DNA of 64,000 bases, taken from assembly GCF_030296775.1 (NCBI RefSeq), contig NZ_AP027742.1, forward strand, positions 992,001-1,056,000, given 5' to 3'. The position numbers and the translations under genes are program-made. The stretch is from Claveliimonas bilis (GTDB taxonomy: Bacteria > Bacillota > Clostridia > Lachnospirales > Lachnospiraceae). The notes beneath the pieces were generated by a model. It was not told the origin of the DNA. It did no database searches and worked only from the letters and a program-made list of their open reading frames with translations. Positions 43,058 through 53,509 of the stretch are shown piece by piece; within the stretch, counting starts at the first letter, position 1, and every line of letters starts with the position of its first letter.

Positions 43058-45100
43058 TTAAAAAAGAAGACCGATATGATAGACGATAAAGCTCATAACC
43101 CATGCAACAGCAAACTGGAAGAAGACAAAGCAGGCGGTGATCCGTCTGCTTTCCGTTTCCCGGCGGATCGTTGCAATAGTTGCGGTACACGGAATATACA
43201 GAAGACAGAATACCATGAGGGAGTAGGCGTTGACAGCGCCGAATCCCATAGTGCCCAAAGTGGCAGCCATAGCGGACATTCCGTGAGCTGTTGTAATATT
43301 CTGGATGCCGAACAGGACGCCGCAGCTGGATACGACCACTTCTTTTGCGGCGATTCCGGCGATCAAAGCTACAACAATCTGCCAGTAGCCAAGCCCAAGA
43401 GGAGTGAAGATGGGAACAATGGCCTTGCCGATATAGGAGCCAAAACTTAAACTGATATCGGTCACGTATCCTGACGGTCCAAAATTCAGAAGTATCCACA
43501 TGATCACTGAGGCAATGAAAATAACAGTTCCGGCCTTGGTGAGATAATCTTTTATCTTTTCCCATACATAGATGGCAATGGTGCGGGCATTTGGCGTTTT
43601 ATATTCCGGCAGTTCGATCAGCAGATTGTGTTCTGCTTTGCTGCCGTCAAATTTGGAAATGACAAAAGCAGCAGTTATAGCGACCAGGATTCCCAGAAGA
43701 TACATGGAATAACAGACGATCATAGCGTTGCCTCCGAAAAACATAGAGGAGAACAGCACGTAGATCGGAAGTCTTGCACTGCAGGACATAAATGGAGTAA
43801 TTAAAATGGTTTTCAGCCGGTCTTTTCTGTGTTCCAGAGCCCGGGAAGCCATAACGGCGGGAACGGAACAGCCAAAGCCGAGAAGAAGCGGAATAAAAGC
43901 TCTTCCCGACAACCCCAGATGTCCCATAATGTCGTCCATGACAAAGGCGACTCTGGACATATATCCGCTGTCCTCCAAAAAAGCAAGAGCCAGGAATAAA
44001 ATAAAAATATTGGGCAGGAACGTGAGGATGCCTCCGACTCCTGAAATGATTCCGTCCACGATCAGGGAAATGAGCATGGCATTGACATGGAGAGAGACAA
44101 GTCCTTCTTCGGCAAAAGAAGACAGGCTGTCAAGTCCGATCTCAAAATAGCCCTTCAGAAAATCTCCGATCGTAAAAGTCAGGAAAAATACCAGAGCCAT
44201 GATGGCAAGAAAAATCGGCAGACCAAGCCATTTGCTGGTGAGATAGCGGTCAATATGGTCTGTGCGGGCTTCGTTCTTTTTTTTGTTGACGAGAACCTCA
44301 TCTACAATTTCTTCTATAAAATTGTATTTCTGATTAATAATATCTTTTTCGTAATCACGGTCTATAATATCCTCAAATTCAAGAGGATGAGAATTGATAA
44401 CGTTTTTGTCCTTTTCGAGATATTTCAGGGCATACCAGCGCTTGTCCTCCAGATCGGGATAAATGCAGCAGATCCGGTCTATGAGCAGATCGATCTTGTC
44501 TTCGATATAATCCTGATAGACCATGGCGTATTCCTGATGGTGGTCATGTTTGTGGTGAGAGGACTCTCCATGGTGGTGATGGATGAACGGGCTTTGCTGC
44601 GGATGCTCCTTATGATGCATGACTGCATGAAGCAAAATGGACAGCCCGCTTTTTTTTCTTGCCGATACCGGAACAACCGGGATTCCCAACATTTCAGGAA
44701 GTCGGTGAAGATCGATCTCCATTCCCCGTTCCTCTACGATATCCATCATATTTAAAGCAAGAATGACAGGTTTTCCAAGTTCAATAAGCTGCAGAGTCAG
44801 GTAGAGATTTCGTTCCAGACAGGAGGCATCTGCCACATCTACAATGACATCCACTTCATCACTCATGATGCATTCACGGGAAACAGTTTCTTCCATAGTA
44901 TAGGAAGTCAGACTGTAAATTCCGGGAAGGTCGATCAGCTGAAATTCCTGTCCCTGGTAGACGGTGCGGCCTTCCTTTTTTTCAACTGTAACACCGGGCC
45001 AGTTGGCAACCTTCAGATTAGCGCCTGTGTATGCGTTAAATAAAGTGGTTTTTCCACAGTTTGGGTTGCCGATAAATCCTACGCGGATAGGGTTGGACAT
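43058..45100 (-). CDS. feoB: Ferrous iron transporter FeoB
   Basis: A 680-residue GTP-gated Fe(II) importer. The G domain has G1 GNPNCGKT (11-18), G3 DLPG (57-60), G4 NMMD (117-120) and G5 SAR. The membrane part shows the Nramp-like gate blocks GILTFLPNIFILFLALAFLEDSGYMSR (in parts) and PLLLGFGCSVPA. Unusual: a His-rich insert with 12 His between residues 162 and 188, right after the G5 loop, absent from typical FeoB. Start overlaps feoA by 22 bases, so the two are translated together. Confidence 0.96.
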   Translation of the reverse strand: MSNPIRVGFIGNPNCGKTTLFNAYTGANLKVANWPGVTVEKKEGRTVYQGQEFQLIDLPGIYSLTSYTMEETVSRECIMSDEVDVIVDVADASCLERNLYLTLQLIELGKPVILALNMMDIVEERGMEIDLHRLPEMLGIPVVPVSARKKSGLSILLHAVMHHKEHPQQSPFIHHHHGESSHHKHDHHQEYAMVYQDYIEDKIDLLIDRICCIYPDLEDKRWYALKYLEKDKNVINSHPLEFEDIIDRDYEKDIINQKYNFIEEIVDEVLVNKKKNEARTDHIDRYLTSKWLGLPIFLAIMALVFFLTFTIGDFLKGYFEIGLDSLSSFAEEGLVSLHVNAMLISLIVDGIISGVGGILTFLPNIFILFLALAFLEDSGYMSRVAFVMDDIMGHLGLSGRAFIPLLLGFGCSVPAVMASRALEHRKDRLKTILITPFMSCSARLPIYVLFSSMFFGGNAMIVCYSMYLLGILVAITAAFVISKFDGSKAEHNLLIELPEYKTPNARTIAIYVWEKIKDYLTKAGTVIFIASVIMWILLNFGPSGYVTDISLSFGSYIGKAIVPIFTPLGLGYWQIVVALIAGIAAKEVVVSSCGVLFGIQNITTAHGMSAMAATLGTMGFGAVNAYSLMVFCLLYIPCTATIATIRRETESRRITACFVFFQFAVAWVMSFIVYHIGLLF

Positions 45101-45327
45101 GACGGACCCACCTCCTCCACTTCAATGTGTTCGGCAATATGTCTGCCGACTGCAAAACGGGTTCCCCGGAATTTAACAGTAAGGGCCCCCTTTTTGTTAT
45201 TGTTTAATATTGTAACGAAAGCTCCTTCGGTAAGACCAAGAGCCTCCAGACGGCGTTCCAGCGCATGTTCTGTGTTGATGGCACAAACTTTGTAAGTATG
45301 ATCATTTCTCCCTTGCTTAAGTATCAT
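45079..45327 (-). CDS. feoA: Ferrous iron transport accessory protein FeoA
   Basis: An 82-residue SH3-like FeoA protein (ALERRLEALGLTEGAFVTIL, KGALTVKFRGTRFAVGRHIAEHIEV). It assists FeoB. Start 45327 follows AAAGGAGATGTACAA, and its end overlaps the feoB start. The promoter overlaps that of the divergent membrane-protein gene. Confidence 0.93.
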   Translation of the reverse strand: MILKQGRNDHTYKVCAINTEHALERRLEALGLTEGAFVTILNNNKKGALTVKFRGTRFAVGRHIAEHIEVEEVGPSCPTLSA

Positions 45328-45371
45328 TTGTACATCTCCTTTAATTGAGAAAAATTATCTTTTGCTACAAA

Positions 45372-45413
45372 ATTATACCACTATTTGACGCAGCTGACAA
45401 CGTAAGGTATACT
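45372..45413. promoter_or_regulatory. Back-to-back divergent promoters of feoAB and CmpB-like gene
   Basis: Minus strand: TTGTCA (complement of 45395-45400), 17 bp, TATAAT (complement of 45372-45377) for feoAB. Plus strand: TTGACG (45385-45390), 17 bp, TATACT (45408-45413). The -35 elements are only 4 bases apart within the other's spacer, so polymerases would compete. Confidence 0.65.
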
Positions 45414-45446
45414 CTATGCCATAGTAAAAAGTAAAGGAGATTACAT

Positions 45447-46319
45447 ATGGAGGCTTACAGACTGATTGCTTATTTCTTTATATATGGGTTCGCAGGCTGG
45501 TGTGTCGAGGTGGCTTTTGCAAGTGTAAAAGAAAGAAGATTTGTAAACAGAGGATTTTTGAACGGACCAATTTGTCCGGTGTATGGAGTCGGGGTGGGAG
45601 CTGTCGTCACCCTGCTGGAACCATGGAAAGATCACCTTGTCTTACTTTATGTGGCTTCGGTTATTTTAGTCACGTTTATTGAATGGCTGACCGGATATGC
45701 CATGGATAAGATATTTCATCACAAATGGTGGGATTATTCGGAAATGCCATTAAATATAGGAGGATATGTCTGTCTCCTGTTTTCTCTTGTGTGGGGAGCA
45801 GCCTGTGTGGTGATCATGAAAATAGTTCATCCGATGACTGAAAAACTGACGGAACTGGTGCCGTTCCCTTTGGGACTTACACTTTGCGTTCTGTTTATTA
45901 TAGTGTTGGCTGTGGACATTGCAGTGACGTCGGCAGGCATACTCAAGCTGAACAAACGTCTGGAGGCAATGGAGAAGATTGCGATGGAGCTTCATGAAAT
46001 TTCTGACAAAATGGGAATCAATATTCATGAAAACGTGATGGACGCTGTGGAGAAACTGGAGAGATTGGAGGACAGGAAAGAAGAATTTCTGGAGAAATAC
46101 GGGGAGTTCTCTGATTTGAAGGAAGATTTGAAAGAAGATATCAGAGGGGATATGCGTATGCGCCGTGAAGAGCTGAAGAAACGGTACGAGGAACTGGCAG
46201 CGGCAAGTACTCATGTCAGCCGCCGTTTGGCAAAGGCTTTCCCTAAGATGGAATCCAGAAAGCACAGAGAAATTTTAAATGAGCTGCGGGAAAGAATGGA
46301 GAAGAGAAAAACATTGTAG
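45447..46319 (+). CDS. CmpB-type (putative ABC-transporter type IV) membrane protein
   Basis: A 290-residue membrane protein. N-terminal half has about five hydrophobic segments with the family pattern YGFAGWCVEVAF, RGFLNGPICPVYGVG and WWDYSEMPLNIGGYVCL, matching the ABC_trans_CmpB family. The C-terminal ~120 residues (about 170-290) are charged and helical, probably a cytoplasmic coiled coil. Function is unknown despite the family name. Start follows AAAGGAGATTACAT. Confidence 0.85.
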   Translation: MEAYRLIAYFFIYGFAGWCVEVAFASVKERRFVNRGFLNGPICPVYGVGVGAVVTLLEPWKDHLVLLYVASVILVTFIEWLTGYAMDKIFHHKWWDYSEMPLNIGGYVCLLFSLVWGAACVVIMKIVHPMTEKLTELVPFPLGLTLCVLFIIVLAVDIAVTSAGILKLNKRLEAMEKIAMELHEISDKMGINIHENVMDAVEKLERLEDRKEEFLEKYGEFSDLKEDLKEDIRGDMRMRREELKKRYEELAAASTHVSRRLAKAFPKMESRKHREILNELRERMEKRKTL

Positions 46320-46357
46320 AAATAGTAGCTGTGGATGAAAGAGGAAAAAGAGTGTCC

Positions 46358-46387
46358 TTGTCAATCAGGGGCACGCCGTGTTAAAAT
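46358..46387 (+). promoter_or_regulatory. Promoter of leuCD-nhaC operon
   Basis: TTGTCA (46358-46363), 18-bp spacer, TAAAAT (46382-46387). No leucine leader peptide or T-box is seen before leuC. Confidence 0.5.
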
Positions 46388-46429
46388 ACAATTTAAGACA
46401 GAAACAGAGGAAGAAGGAGGCATACGATT

Positions 46430-47704
46430 ATGGGTATGACAATGACGCAGAAGATCCTGGCTGCACACGCAGGATTGGATCATGTGGAGGCGGGGCAGCT
46501 GATCGAAGCAAAACTGGATGTAGTCATGGCGAATGATATTACAGGACCAATGGCGATTCCGGTGTTTAAGCAGATGGCGGAAAAAGTATTTGACAAGGAT
46601 AAAGTAGTCCTTGTGCCGGATCATTTTACTCCAAATAAAGATATCAAATCAGCACAGAATTCAAAATCCCTCCGGGAATTTGCAAGAGAGCAGGAACTGT
46701 CTCACTATTATGAAGTGGGTCAAATGGGAATCGAACATGCAATTCTTCCGGAAAAAGGAATTACAGTGGCGGGAGAATGCATTATAGGTGCTGATTCACA
46801 TACTTGTACATACGGGGCTTTGGGGGCGTTTTCTACCGGTGTGGGAACAACGGATATTGCCACCGGAATGGCAACAGGAGAACTGTGGTTTAAAGTTCCT
46901 TTCGCGATCAAGTTTGTCCTGACAGGGAAACCGTCCAGATATGTCAGCGGGAAAGATATTATTATCCATATTATCGGAAGAATCGGAGTGGACGGCGCTC
47001 TGTACAAATCTATGGAATTTACCGGGGACGGGATTGCCAATCTGACAATGGACGATCGGTTTACTATGGCAAACATGGCGATTGAAGCCGGGGCGAAAAA
47101 TGGGATATTCCCGGTAGATAAACTGGCAGAGGACTATATCAGGGAACATTCTGATAAGGAATATAAGATTTACGAAGCAGATGAAGATGCCTGTTATGAT
47201 GAAGTGGTAGAGGTGGATCTCTCTAAAGTGCGTCCGACTGTGGCATTTCCTCATCTTCCAGGCAACGCAAAGACCATTGATGAGATTGAGGCAATGGAAC
47301 CTATTAAGATCGACCAGGTTGTGATCGGATCCTGTACAAACGGAAGGATGGAGGATATGCGCCGGGCAGCAGCTATTTTAAAGGGGCATAAGGTACATCC
47401 GGATGTGCGTGTCATGGTAATACCGGGTACACAGAAAATCTACAAAGAATGTATCAAAGAAGGGCTGGTAGATATCTTTATCGATGCAGGATGCGCTTTC
47501 AACACTCCAAGCTGTGGTCCCTGCATGGGAGGACATATGGGAGTCCTTGCGGCGGGAGAGAAATGTGTATCTACAACGAACCGGAATTTTGTCGGAAGAA
47601 TGGGGCATGTGGACTCCCTGATCTATCTGGCATCACCGGAAACAGCGGCAGCGAGCGCGATTGCAGGATATATTGCAAATCCAGAGAAAGCAGGTGACAG
47701 ATAA
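46430..47704 (+). CDS. leuC: 3-isopropylmalate dehydratase large subunit (LeuC/homoaconitase type)
   Basis: A 424-residue aconitase-family [4Fe-4S] enzyme subunit. Cluster ligands sit in GSCTNGR and in [14 protein letters not shown] near the C-terminus; [23 protein letters not shown] (in parts) is the active-site block. The 424-residue length is that of the shorter LeuC/HacA group found in clostridia and archaea. Start follows AAGAAGGAGGCATACGATT. No leuA or leuB lies next to it, so a related substrate (methyl- or homo-citrate-like) cannot be excluded. Confidence 0.88.
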   Translation: MGMTMTQKILAAHAGLDHVEAGQLIEAKLDVVMANDITGPMAIPVFKQMAEKVFDKDKVVLVPDHFTPNKDIKSAQNSKSLREFAREQELSHYYEVGQMGIEHAILPEKGITVAGECIIGADSHTCTYGALGAFSTGVGTTDIATGMATGELWFKVPFAIKFVLTGKPSRYVSGKDIIIHIIGRIGVDGALYKSMEFTGDGIANLTMDDRFTMANMAIEAGAKNGIFPVDKLAEDYIREHSDKEYKIYEADEDACYDEVVEVDLSKVRPTVAFPHLPGNAKTIDEIEAMEPIKIDQVVIGSCTNGRMEDMRRAAAILKGHKVHPDVRVMVIPGTQKIYKECIKEGLVDIFIDAGCAFNTPSCGPCMGGHMGVLAAGEKCVSTTNRNFVGRMGHVDSLIYLASPETAAASAIAGYIANPEKAGDR

Positions 47705-48195
47705 TGAAAGCATTGGGAAAAGTATTCAAATATGGCGATAATGTAGATACGGACGTGATCATTCCGGCGAGATATTTAAATTCCTTTGATCCACAGGAAC
47801 TGGCAAGTCATGCTATGGCAGATATAGATCCGGAATTTGCGGAAAAAGTACAGCCGGGAGATCTGATCGTGGCAAATAAAAACTTTGGATGTGGATCTTC
47901 CAGAGAGCACGCACCGCTCTGTCTGAAAACAGCGGGCGTAAGCTGTGTGATCGCAGAGACATTCGCAAGGATTTTCTACAGAAATGCCATCAATATCGGT
48001 CTTCCGATCATTGAGTGTTCTGAGGCGGCAAGAGGAATCGAAGCCGGGGATGAAGTGGAAGTGGATTTTGACAGTGGAAAGATCTACAACCGGACAAAAG
48101 GTACAGAGTTCCAGGGACAGGCGTTCCCGGAATTTATGCAGAAGCTGATCGCAGCAGGCGGTCTTGTAAATTATACAAATAACAAAAGGAAATAG
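47704..48195 (+). CDS. leuD: 3-isopropylmalate dehydratase small subunit
   Basis: A 163-residue swivel-domain partner of LeuC, with the characteristic [15 protein letters not shown] (residues 11-25) and [12 protein letters not shown] (about 60-71). Start overlaps the leuC stop by one base (TAATGA). Together they isomerise 2- to 3-isopropylmalate in leucine synthesis, or a similar diacid. Confidence 0.9.
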   Translation: MKALGKVFKYGDNVDTDVIIPARYLNSFDPQELASHAMADIDPEFAEKVQPGDLIVANKNFGCGSSREHAPLCLKTAGVSCVIAETFARIFYRNAINIGLPIIECSEAARGIEAGDEVEVDFDSGKIYNRTKGTEFQGQAFPEFMQKLIAAGGLVNYTNNKRK

Positions 48196-48197
48196 TT

Positions 48198-49508
48198 ATG
48201 GAACAAAAAAAAGGAAGAGCAATAGCACTTCTGCCTATAGGAGTGTTTCTGGTGATTTTTTTGGGGTTTGGTATTGTGACGAAAGACTTTTATGCAATGC
48301 CGACTATTGTGGCGTTTCTGATTGCCTTAGGCGTGGCTTTCTGTCAAAATAAAAGCCTTAGCTTTGATGAAAAGATCACTGTGATAGCAAAGGGAGTAGG
48401 CGATGACAATATTATTACAATGAGTCTTATTTTCCTTTGCGCGGGGGGATTTTCCGGTGCTGTGACAGCAGCAGGCGGAGTGGAAAGTACTGTGAATCTG
48501 GGGTTGTCCGTTCTTCCGTCACAGATTGCTGTAGTGGGACTTTTTGTGATCGGATGTTTTATTTCTGTATCTATGGGGACATCTATGGGAACCATTGCGG
48601 CTCTGGCGCCGATTGCAGTGGGAATCAGTGAAAAGACAGGATTCGCAATGCCGATCTGTATTGGAGCTGTTGTGTGTGGTGCTATGTTTGGAGACAATCT
48701 CTCTATGATATCAGATACAACGATTGCAGCGGTGAAGACACAGGGATGTGAAATGAAGGACAAATTTCGGGAAAATTTCCTGATCGTACTTCCGGCGGCG
48801 ATCCTTACAATTATTCTGTTTTTCCTGATCACCAGAAACGGCGATTTTAAGATGGCGGAAGATTTAAGTTATAATATATGGAAAGTTGTGCCTTATATTG
48901 TGGTGCTGGTGGGAGCGCTGATCGGAATTAATGTGTTTGTAGTGCTGATCGGCGGTACGGTTCTCTCTCTTATTGTGGGAGTTGCAACGGGCAGTATTGA
49001 ACTTGGACAGATTTTTCTTGCCGTTGGAGGCGGAGAGATAAATGGAACGGCTATAGGCGGCGTAACCGGTATGTACGATATTACGGTTATTTCCATTATA
49101 GTGGCATGTATTGTATCGCTGATGAAAGAGTACGGCGGAATCCATTTTATTCTGGGATGGATCCACAAACGGATACGGGGCGAGAAAGGTGCAGAGTTTG
49201 GAATTGCTTCTCTTGCACTTTTAGTAGATGCATGTACAGCAAACAATACAGTAGCTATTGTAATGGCGGGACCGATCGCTAAAGAGATCAGTGAGGAGTA
49301 TCATGTTTCGTCCAGGCGTTCCGCTTCGCTTCTGGATATTTTTACTTCTGTGGGGCAGGGACTGATTCCTTACGGCGCACAGCTTTTGTCGGCAGCCAGC
49401 CTTACAGCGTTGACTCCATTTGAGATCATACCGTACCTCTATTATCCGATCCTCATGGCAGTGAGCGCAGTCTTGTTTATTCTGTTCAGGAACAGAAAGG
49501 AAGCGTAA
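48198..49508 (+). CDS. NhaC-family antiporter / organic-acid exchanger
   Basis: A 436-residue membrane protein with about eleven hydrophobic segments, of the NhaC Na+/H+ antiporter family. Conserved blocks MGTSMGTIAALAPIAVGIS and AMFGDNLSMISDTTIAA are clear. NhaC relatives exchange Na+/H+ or malate/lactate. Only two bases separate it from leuD, so it shares the leuCD transcript; this suggests, but does not show, a role with the dehydratase substrate. Confidence 0.85.
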   Translation: MEQKKGRAIALLPIGVFLVIFLGFGIVTKDFYAMPTIVAFLIALGVAFCQNKSLSFDEKITVIAKGVGDDNIITMSLIFLCAGGFSGAVTAAGGVESTVNLGLSVLPSQIAVVGLFVIGCFISVSMGTSMGTIAALAPIAVGISEKTGFAMPICIGAVVCGAMFGDNLSMISDTTIAAVKTQGCEMKDKFRENFLIVLPAAILTIILFFLITRNGDFKMAEDLSYNIWKVVPYIVVLVGALIGINVFVVLIGGTVLSLIVGVATGSIELGQIFLAVGGGEINGTAIGGVTGMYDITVISIIVACIVSLMKEYGGIHFILGWIHKRIRGEKGAEFGIASLALLVDACTANNTVAIVMAGPIAKEISEEYHVSSRRSASLLDIFTSVGQGLIPYGAQLLSAASLTALTPFEIIPYLYYPILMAVSAVLFILFRNRKEA

Positions 49509-49556
49509 ACAGATGGAACTCTGGCGGAAACAGTCAGGGACAGAAAGGTGAAACAT

Positions 49557-51044
49557 ATGAATTTGCAGTATAAAAGTACGAGAAATCCCAGTGTGGAAGT
49601 GACAGCGTCACAGGCAATTTTAAAAGGACTTGCAGATGACGGAGGACTGTTTGTGCCGGAGAAGATTCCGGCGCTCGCACTTTCGTTGGAAGAACTGAAG
49701 GGTCTGAGTTATCAGGAAACTGCGTTTGCAGTGATGAAAGAATTTTTGACGGATTTTACAGAGGAAGAGCTGAAAGAATGTATCAGAAAAGCATATGACA
49801 GCAAATTTGACACAGAGGAGATCGCTCCTCTCGTGAAAGTGGACGACACTTATTATCTGGAGTTATTCCATGGTGCTACGATTGCTTTTAAAGATATGGC
49901 CCTTTCCATTTTGCCGCATCTCATGACAACGGCGGCAAAGAAAAATCATGTTGATAAGGAAATTGTGATTCTGGCCGCCACATCAGGTGATACCGGAAAG
50001 GCAGCGATGGCTGGATTTGCAGATGTGGAAGGAACAAGGATCATTGTTTTTTATCCCAAGGGAGGCGTCAGCAAGGTACAGGAGCTGCAGATGGTGACGC
50101 AGAGAGGAAAAAACGTGGATGTTGTGGCAATTCACGGGAATTTTGACGATGCCCAAAGGGGAGTAAAAGAAATGTTTGGCAGCCAGGCTTTAAAAGAAGA
50201 GCTGGCAGCGGACGGTTATCAGTTTTCTTCTGCAAATTCCATTAATATTGGAAGACTTGTGCCGCAGATAGTCTATTATGTCTATGCTTACGGAAAGCTT
50301 TTGGAAAATGGTGAGATTGAGTCGGGCGAAAATATAAACGTTGTTGTGCCTACAGGAAATTTCGGAAATATTCTTGCCGCATGTTACGCTAAGCAGATGG
50401 GGATTCCCATTCACAAGCTGATCTGTGCGTCCAACGAAAATAAAGTATTGTTTGATTTCTTCCGTACAGGAACATACGATAAAAACCGCGAATTTTTGCT
50501 TACAACCTCTCCTTCTATGGATATTCTTGTGTCCAGTAATCTGGAGCGTCTCATTTATCAGATTTCTGATTGTGACTGTGAAAAAGACGCAGAGCTGATG
50601 GGGCTTTTGAAGCAGAAAGGGAAATATACTATCACTCCGGCGATGAGAGACCATTTGCAGGATTTTGATGCCGGTTATGCATCAGAGCAGGAAACGGCCG
50701 ATATGATCCGGAAGATTTATGACAGAACAGGATATGTGATCGACACCCATACAGCTGTGGCGGCTTATGTGTGTGAGGACTATAAAACAAGAACAAAAGA
50801 TGAGACAAAATGTGTGATCGCATCTACGGCCAGCCCATATAAGTTTGTAAAGAGTGTCATGCAGGCTATCGGGCAGGCTGACGGGGAAAAAGACGAGCTG
50901 GAGCTTCTTGGCAATCTGGAAAAAGTGTCCAAAGTAGAGATGCCGAAAGCCATTTGCGATATTCTCGATGCGGAAGTACTGCATACAAGAGAATGCGATG
51001 CCGATAAAATGGAGGAGGAAGTAAAGAAGATCCTTGGTTTATAA
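49557..51044 (+). CDS. thrC: Threonine synthase
   Basis: A 495-residue PLP enzyme converting O-phosphohomoserine to threonine. PLP lysine is Lys112 in TIAFKDMALS; phosphate loop is VVPTGNFGN. The length and N-terminal MNLQYKSTRNPSVEVTASQAI match the fungal/clostridial ThrC type. ATG 49557 follows CAGAAAGGTG; GTG 49548 is a weaker alternative. It lies 49 bases after the antiporter gene and may share its transcript. Confidence 0.94.
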   Translation: MNLQYKSTRNPSVEVTASQAILKGLADDGGLFVPEKIPALALSLEELKGLSYQETAFAVMKEFLTDFTEEELKECIRKAYDSKFDTEEIAPLVKVDDTYYLELFHGATIAFKDMALSILPHLMTTAAKKNHVDKEIVILAATSGDTGKAAMAGFADVEGTRIIVFYPKGGVSKVQELQMVTQRGKNVDVVAIHGNFDDAQRGVKEMFGSQALKEELAADGYQFSSANSINIGRLVPQIVYYVYAYGKLLENGEIESGENINVVVPTGNFGNILAACYAKQMGIPIHKLICASNENKVLFDFFRTGTYDKNREFLLTTSPSMDILVSSNLERLIYQISDCDCEKDAELMGLLKQKGKYTITPAMRDHLQDFDAGYASEQETADMIRKIYDRTGYVIDTHTAVAAYVCEDYKTRTKDETKCVIASTASPYKFVKSVMQAIGQADGEKDELELLGNLEKVSKVEMPKAICDILDAEVLHTRECDADKMEEEVKKILGL

Positions 51045-51081
51045 AGAGATTTGGGAATCCCCGGAAGAAAGAGGCGGATGT

Positions 51082-51489
51082 ATGGAAGAGTTGGATGAGA
51101 AGAAATTGTGGGAGCTGGCTGTGGCAGCAAGGGAATATTCCTACAGCCCTTATTCTGGTTTCAAAGTGGGAGCTGCACTTTTGAGCCGGGGCGGAAAGGT
51201 GTTTCGGGGATGCAACATTGAAAATGCAGCTTACAGCCCGACGAATTGCGCAGAGAGGAGCGCCTTCTTTTCGGCGATATCCCAGGGAGAACGTGATTTT
51301 GAAGCGATTGCCATCGCCGGAGGAAAGGATGAGCTTATAAGCTGTTACCCGTGCGGAGTGTGCCGCCAGGTAATGGCGGAATTTTGCGATCCCTGCACTT
51401 TCCGGATTATATGTGGAAAAAGCAGGGAATCTCTGGAAGTCATGACCCTGGATGAACTTCTCCCAAAAGGATTTAAAATGCAGGATTGA
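51082..51489 (+). CDS. cdd: Cytidine deaminase
   Basis: A 135-residue tetrameric-type cytidine deaminase. Zinc ligands are Cys56 in NCAER (with catalytic Glu58) and Cys91/Cys94 in PCGVC. It converts cytidine and deoxycytidine to uridine forms. ATG 51082 follows AGAGGCGGATGT; an in-frame upstream start at 51034 would overlap thrC and lacks a ribosome site. Confidence 0.94.
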   Translation: MEELDEKKLWELAVAAREYSYSPYSGFKVGAALLSRGGKVFRGCNIENAAYSPTNCAERSAFFSAISQGERDFEAIAIAGGKDELISCYPCGVCRQVMAEFCDPCTFRIICGKSRESLEVMTLDELLPKGFKMQD

Positions 51490-51508
51490 TGCGTCAATCC
51501 TGCATTTG
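51477..51508 (+). terminator. Terminator overlapping cdd stop
   Basis: A 13-bp stem (51477-51489 with 51494-51506, loop TGCG) followed by a short T tract; the left arm holds the cdd stop codon. Confidence 0.8.
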
Positions 51509-51531
51509 TTATAAGATTAACGCTTTTGGAG

Positions 51532-51560
51532 TTGATTTTTTGATTATTATCCTGTATAAT
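51532..51560 (+). promoter_or_regulatory. Promoter of pckA
   Basis: TTGATT (51532-51537), 17-bp spacer, TATAAT (51555-51560). A second TATAAT lies about 12 bp downstream. A small hairpin (TCCTATC / GATAGGA) follows in the leader. Confidence 0.7.
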
Positions 51561-51674
51561 GGACTATAATGGATGTCCTATCGAAATGATAGGAAATATG
51601 CCGGTCTTCCGATCTCATTTTTAGATTGATTTTCCGGTCCATAATATTAGAGAAAGAAAGAGGTTGAGCGTAAC

Positions 51675-53279
51675 ATGGCAAATATCGATTTAACAAAGTA
51701 TGGTATCACCGGAACAACAGAGATTGTTCACAATCCTTCCTTTGAGATGCTGTTTGAAGAGGAAACAAATCCGAATCTGGAAGGTTTTGACAAAGGACAG
51801 GTCAGCGAGCTTGGCGCAGTTAATGTTATGACTGGTATCTACACAGGCCGTTCTCCAAAAGATAAATACATTGTTATGGATGAAAATTCCAAAGACACTG
51901 TATGGTGGACATCAGACGAATATAAAAACGACAACCATCCGGCAAGCCAGGAGGCATGGGATGAGGTAAAGAAAATTGCATTAAATGAGCTTTCCAGCAA
52001 GAGACTGTTTGTTGTAGACGCATTCTGCGGCGCAAACAAAGACACACGCATGGCAATCCGTTTCATTATGGAAGTGGCATGGCAGGCTCATTTCGTTACA
52101 AATATGTTCATCCGTCCTACAGCAGAAGAGTTGGAAAACTTTGAGCCGGATTTTGTTGTTTACAATGCATCCAAGGCAAAAGTTGAAAACTACAAAGAGC
52201 TGGGACTTGGATCAGAGACAGCGGTTATGTTCAACATCACAAGCCGCGAGCAGGTTATCGTAAACACATGGTACGGCGGAGAGATGAAAAAAGGTATGTT
52301 CTCTATGATGAACTACTACCTGCCTCTGAAGGGAATCGCTTCCATGCACTGCTCTGCAAACACAGATATGAACGGCGAGAACACAGCAATCTTCTTCGGA
52401 CTTTCCGGAACAGGAAAGACAACACTTTCCACAGATCCGAAGAGACTCCTTATTGGTGATGACGAGCACGGCTGGGATGACAATGGTATCTTCAACTTCG
52501 AGGGCGGATGCTACGCAAAAGTTATTGACCTTGACAAAGATTCCGAGCCGGACATCTACAATGCGATCAAACGCAATGCTCTTCTTGAGAACGTTACACT
52601 GGACAAAGACGGAAAGATCGATTTCACAGATAAGAGCGTGACAGAAAACACACGTGTATCTTACCCGATCGATCATATTGAAAAAATCGTTCGTCCGGTT
52701 TCTGCAGCTCCTGCAGCAAAGAATGTAATCTTCCTGTCAGCAGACGCTTTCGGAGTACTTCCTCCGGTATCTGTTCTGACACCAGAGCAGACAGAGTACT
52801 ACTTCCTGTCCGGATTTACAGCAAAACTTGCAGGAACAGAGCGTGGAATCACAGAGCCTACACCGACTTTCTCTGCATGCTTCGGTCAGGCATTCCTGGA
52901 ACTGCATCCTACAAAATATGCAGAAGAGCTTGTTAAGAGAATGAAAGCAAGCGGAGCAAAAGCTTACCTTGTAAATACAGGATGGAACGGAACAGGAAAA
53001 CGTATCTCCATCAAAGATACTCGCGGTATCATCGATGCGATCCTTGATGGCTCTATCCTGACAGCGCCAACTAAGAAGATTCCGTACTTCAACTTTGAAG
53101 TTCCGACAGAGCTTCCAGGTGTAGATCCTGCAATTCTTGACCCACGCGACACATATGCAGATGCAGCAGAGTGGGAAGAGAAAGCAAAAGATCTTGCACA
53201 GCGCTTCAACAAGAACTTCGCAAAATACGAAGGCAACGAGATCGGAAAAGCACTGGTTGCTGCTGGTCCGCAGATATAA
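51675..53279 (+). CDS. pckA: Phosphoenolpyruvate carboxykinase (ATP)
   Basis: A 534-residue ATP-dependent PEP carboxykinase. The P-loop GLSGTGKT is at 242-249, followed by [33 protein letters not shown] and the RVSYPIDHI block agree. It interconverts oxaloacetate and PEP; in fermenting gut anaerobes it often fixes CO2 towards succinate. Start follows AAGAGGTTGAGCGTAAC. Codon use is very biased and uniform, as in strongly expressed genes. Single-gene unit with its own promoter and terminator. Confidence 0.97.
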   Translation: MANIDLTKYGITGTTEIVHNPSFEMLFEEETNPNLEGFDKGQVSELGAVNVMTGIYTGRSPKDKYIVMDENSKDTVWWTSDEYKNDNHPASQEAWDEVKKIALNELSSKRLFVVDAFCGANKDTRMAIRFIMEVAWQAHFVTNMFIRPTAEELENFEPDFVVYNASKAKVENYKELGLGSETAVMFNITSREQVIVNTWYGGEMKKGMFSMMNYYLPLKGIASMHCSANTDMNGENTAIFFGLSGTGKTTLSTDPKRLLIGDDEHGWDDNGIFNFEGGCYAKVIDLDKDSEPDIYNAIKRNALLENVTLDKDGKIDFTDKSVTENTRVSYPIDHIEKIVRPVSAAPAAKNVIFLSADAFGVLPPVSVLTPEQTEYYFLSGFTAKLAGTERGITEPTPTFSACFGQAFLELHPTKYAEELVKRMKASGAKAYLVNTGWNGTGKRISIKDTRGIIDAILDGSILTAPTKKIPYFNFEVPTELPGVDPAILDPRDTYADAAEWEEKAKDLAQRFNKNFAKYEGNEIGKALVAAGPQI

Positions 53280-53294
53280 GAATAAAGAAGATGG

Positions 53295-53324
53295 ACTTCC
53301 CGGCAAACAGCCGGGAAGTTTTTT
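53295..53324 (+). terminator. Terminator of pckA
   Basis: A perfect 10-bp stem (53295-53304 with 53310-53319) with loop AAACA, then TTTTT. Confidence 0.92.
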
Positions 53325-53509
53325 GTTGGTTAGGCCAAGGGCCTGTTTTCTGACACGGAGTTTTTCGTGTTCCGAAAAATGTAGGGTTAGAAAACCAAAA
53401 AACCACTTGCTATGCAAGTGGACAGGGGTGCTTCAGCTTACAGAAAACCTCCAATGTTATAATTAGTGCAGGTTCGCCAACCGCATTAAAAACAAAGGAG
53501 GTATCCATT

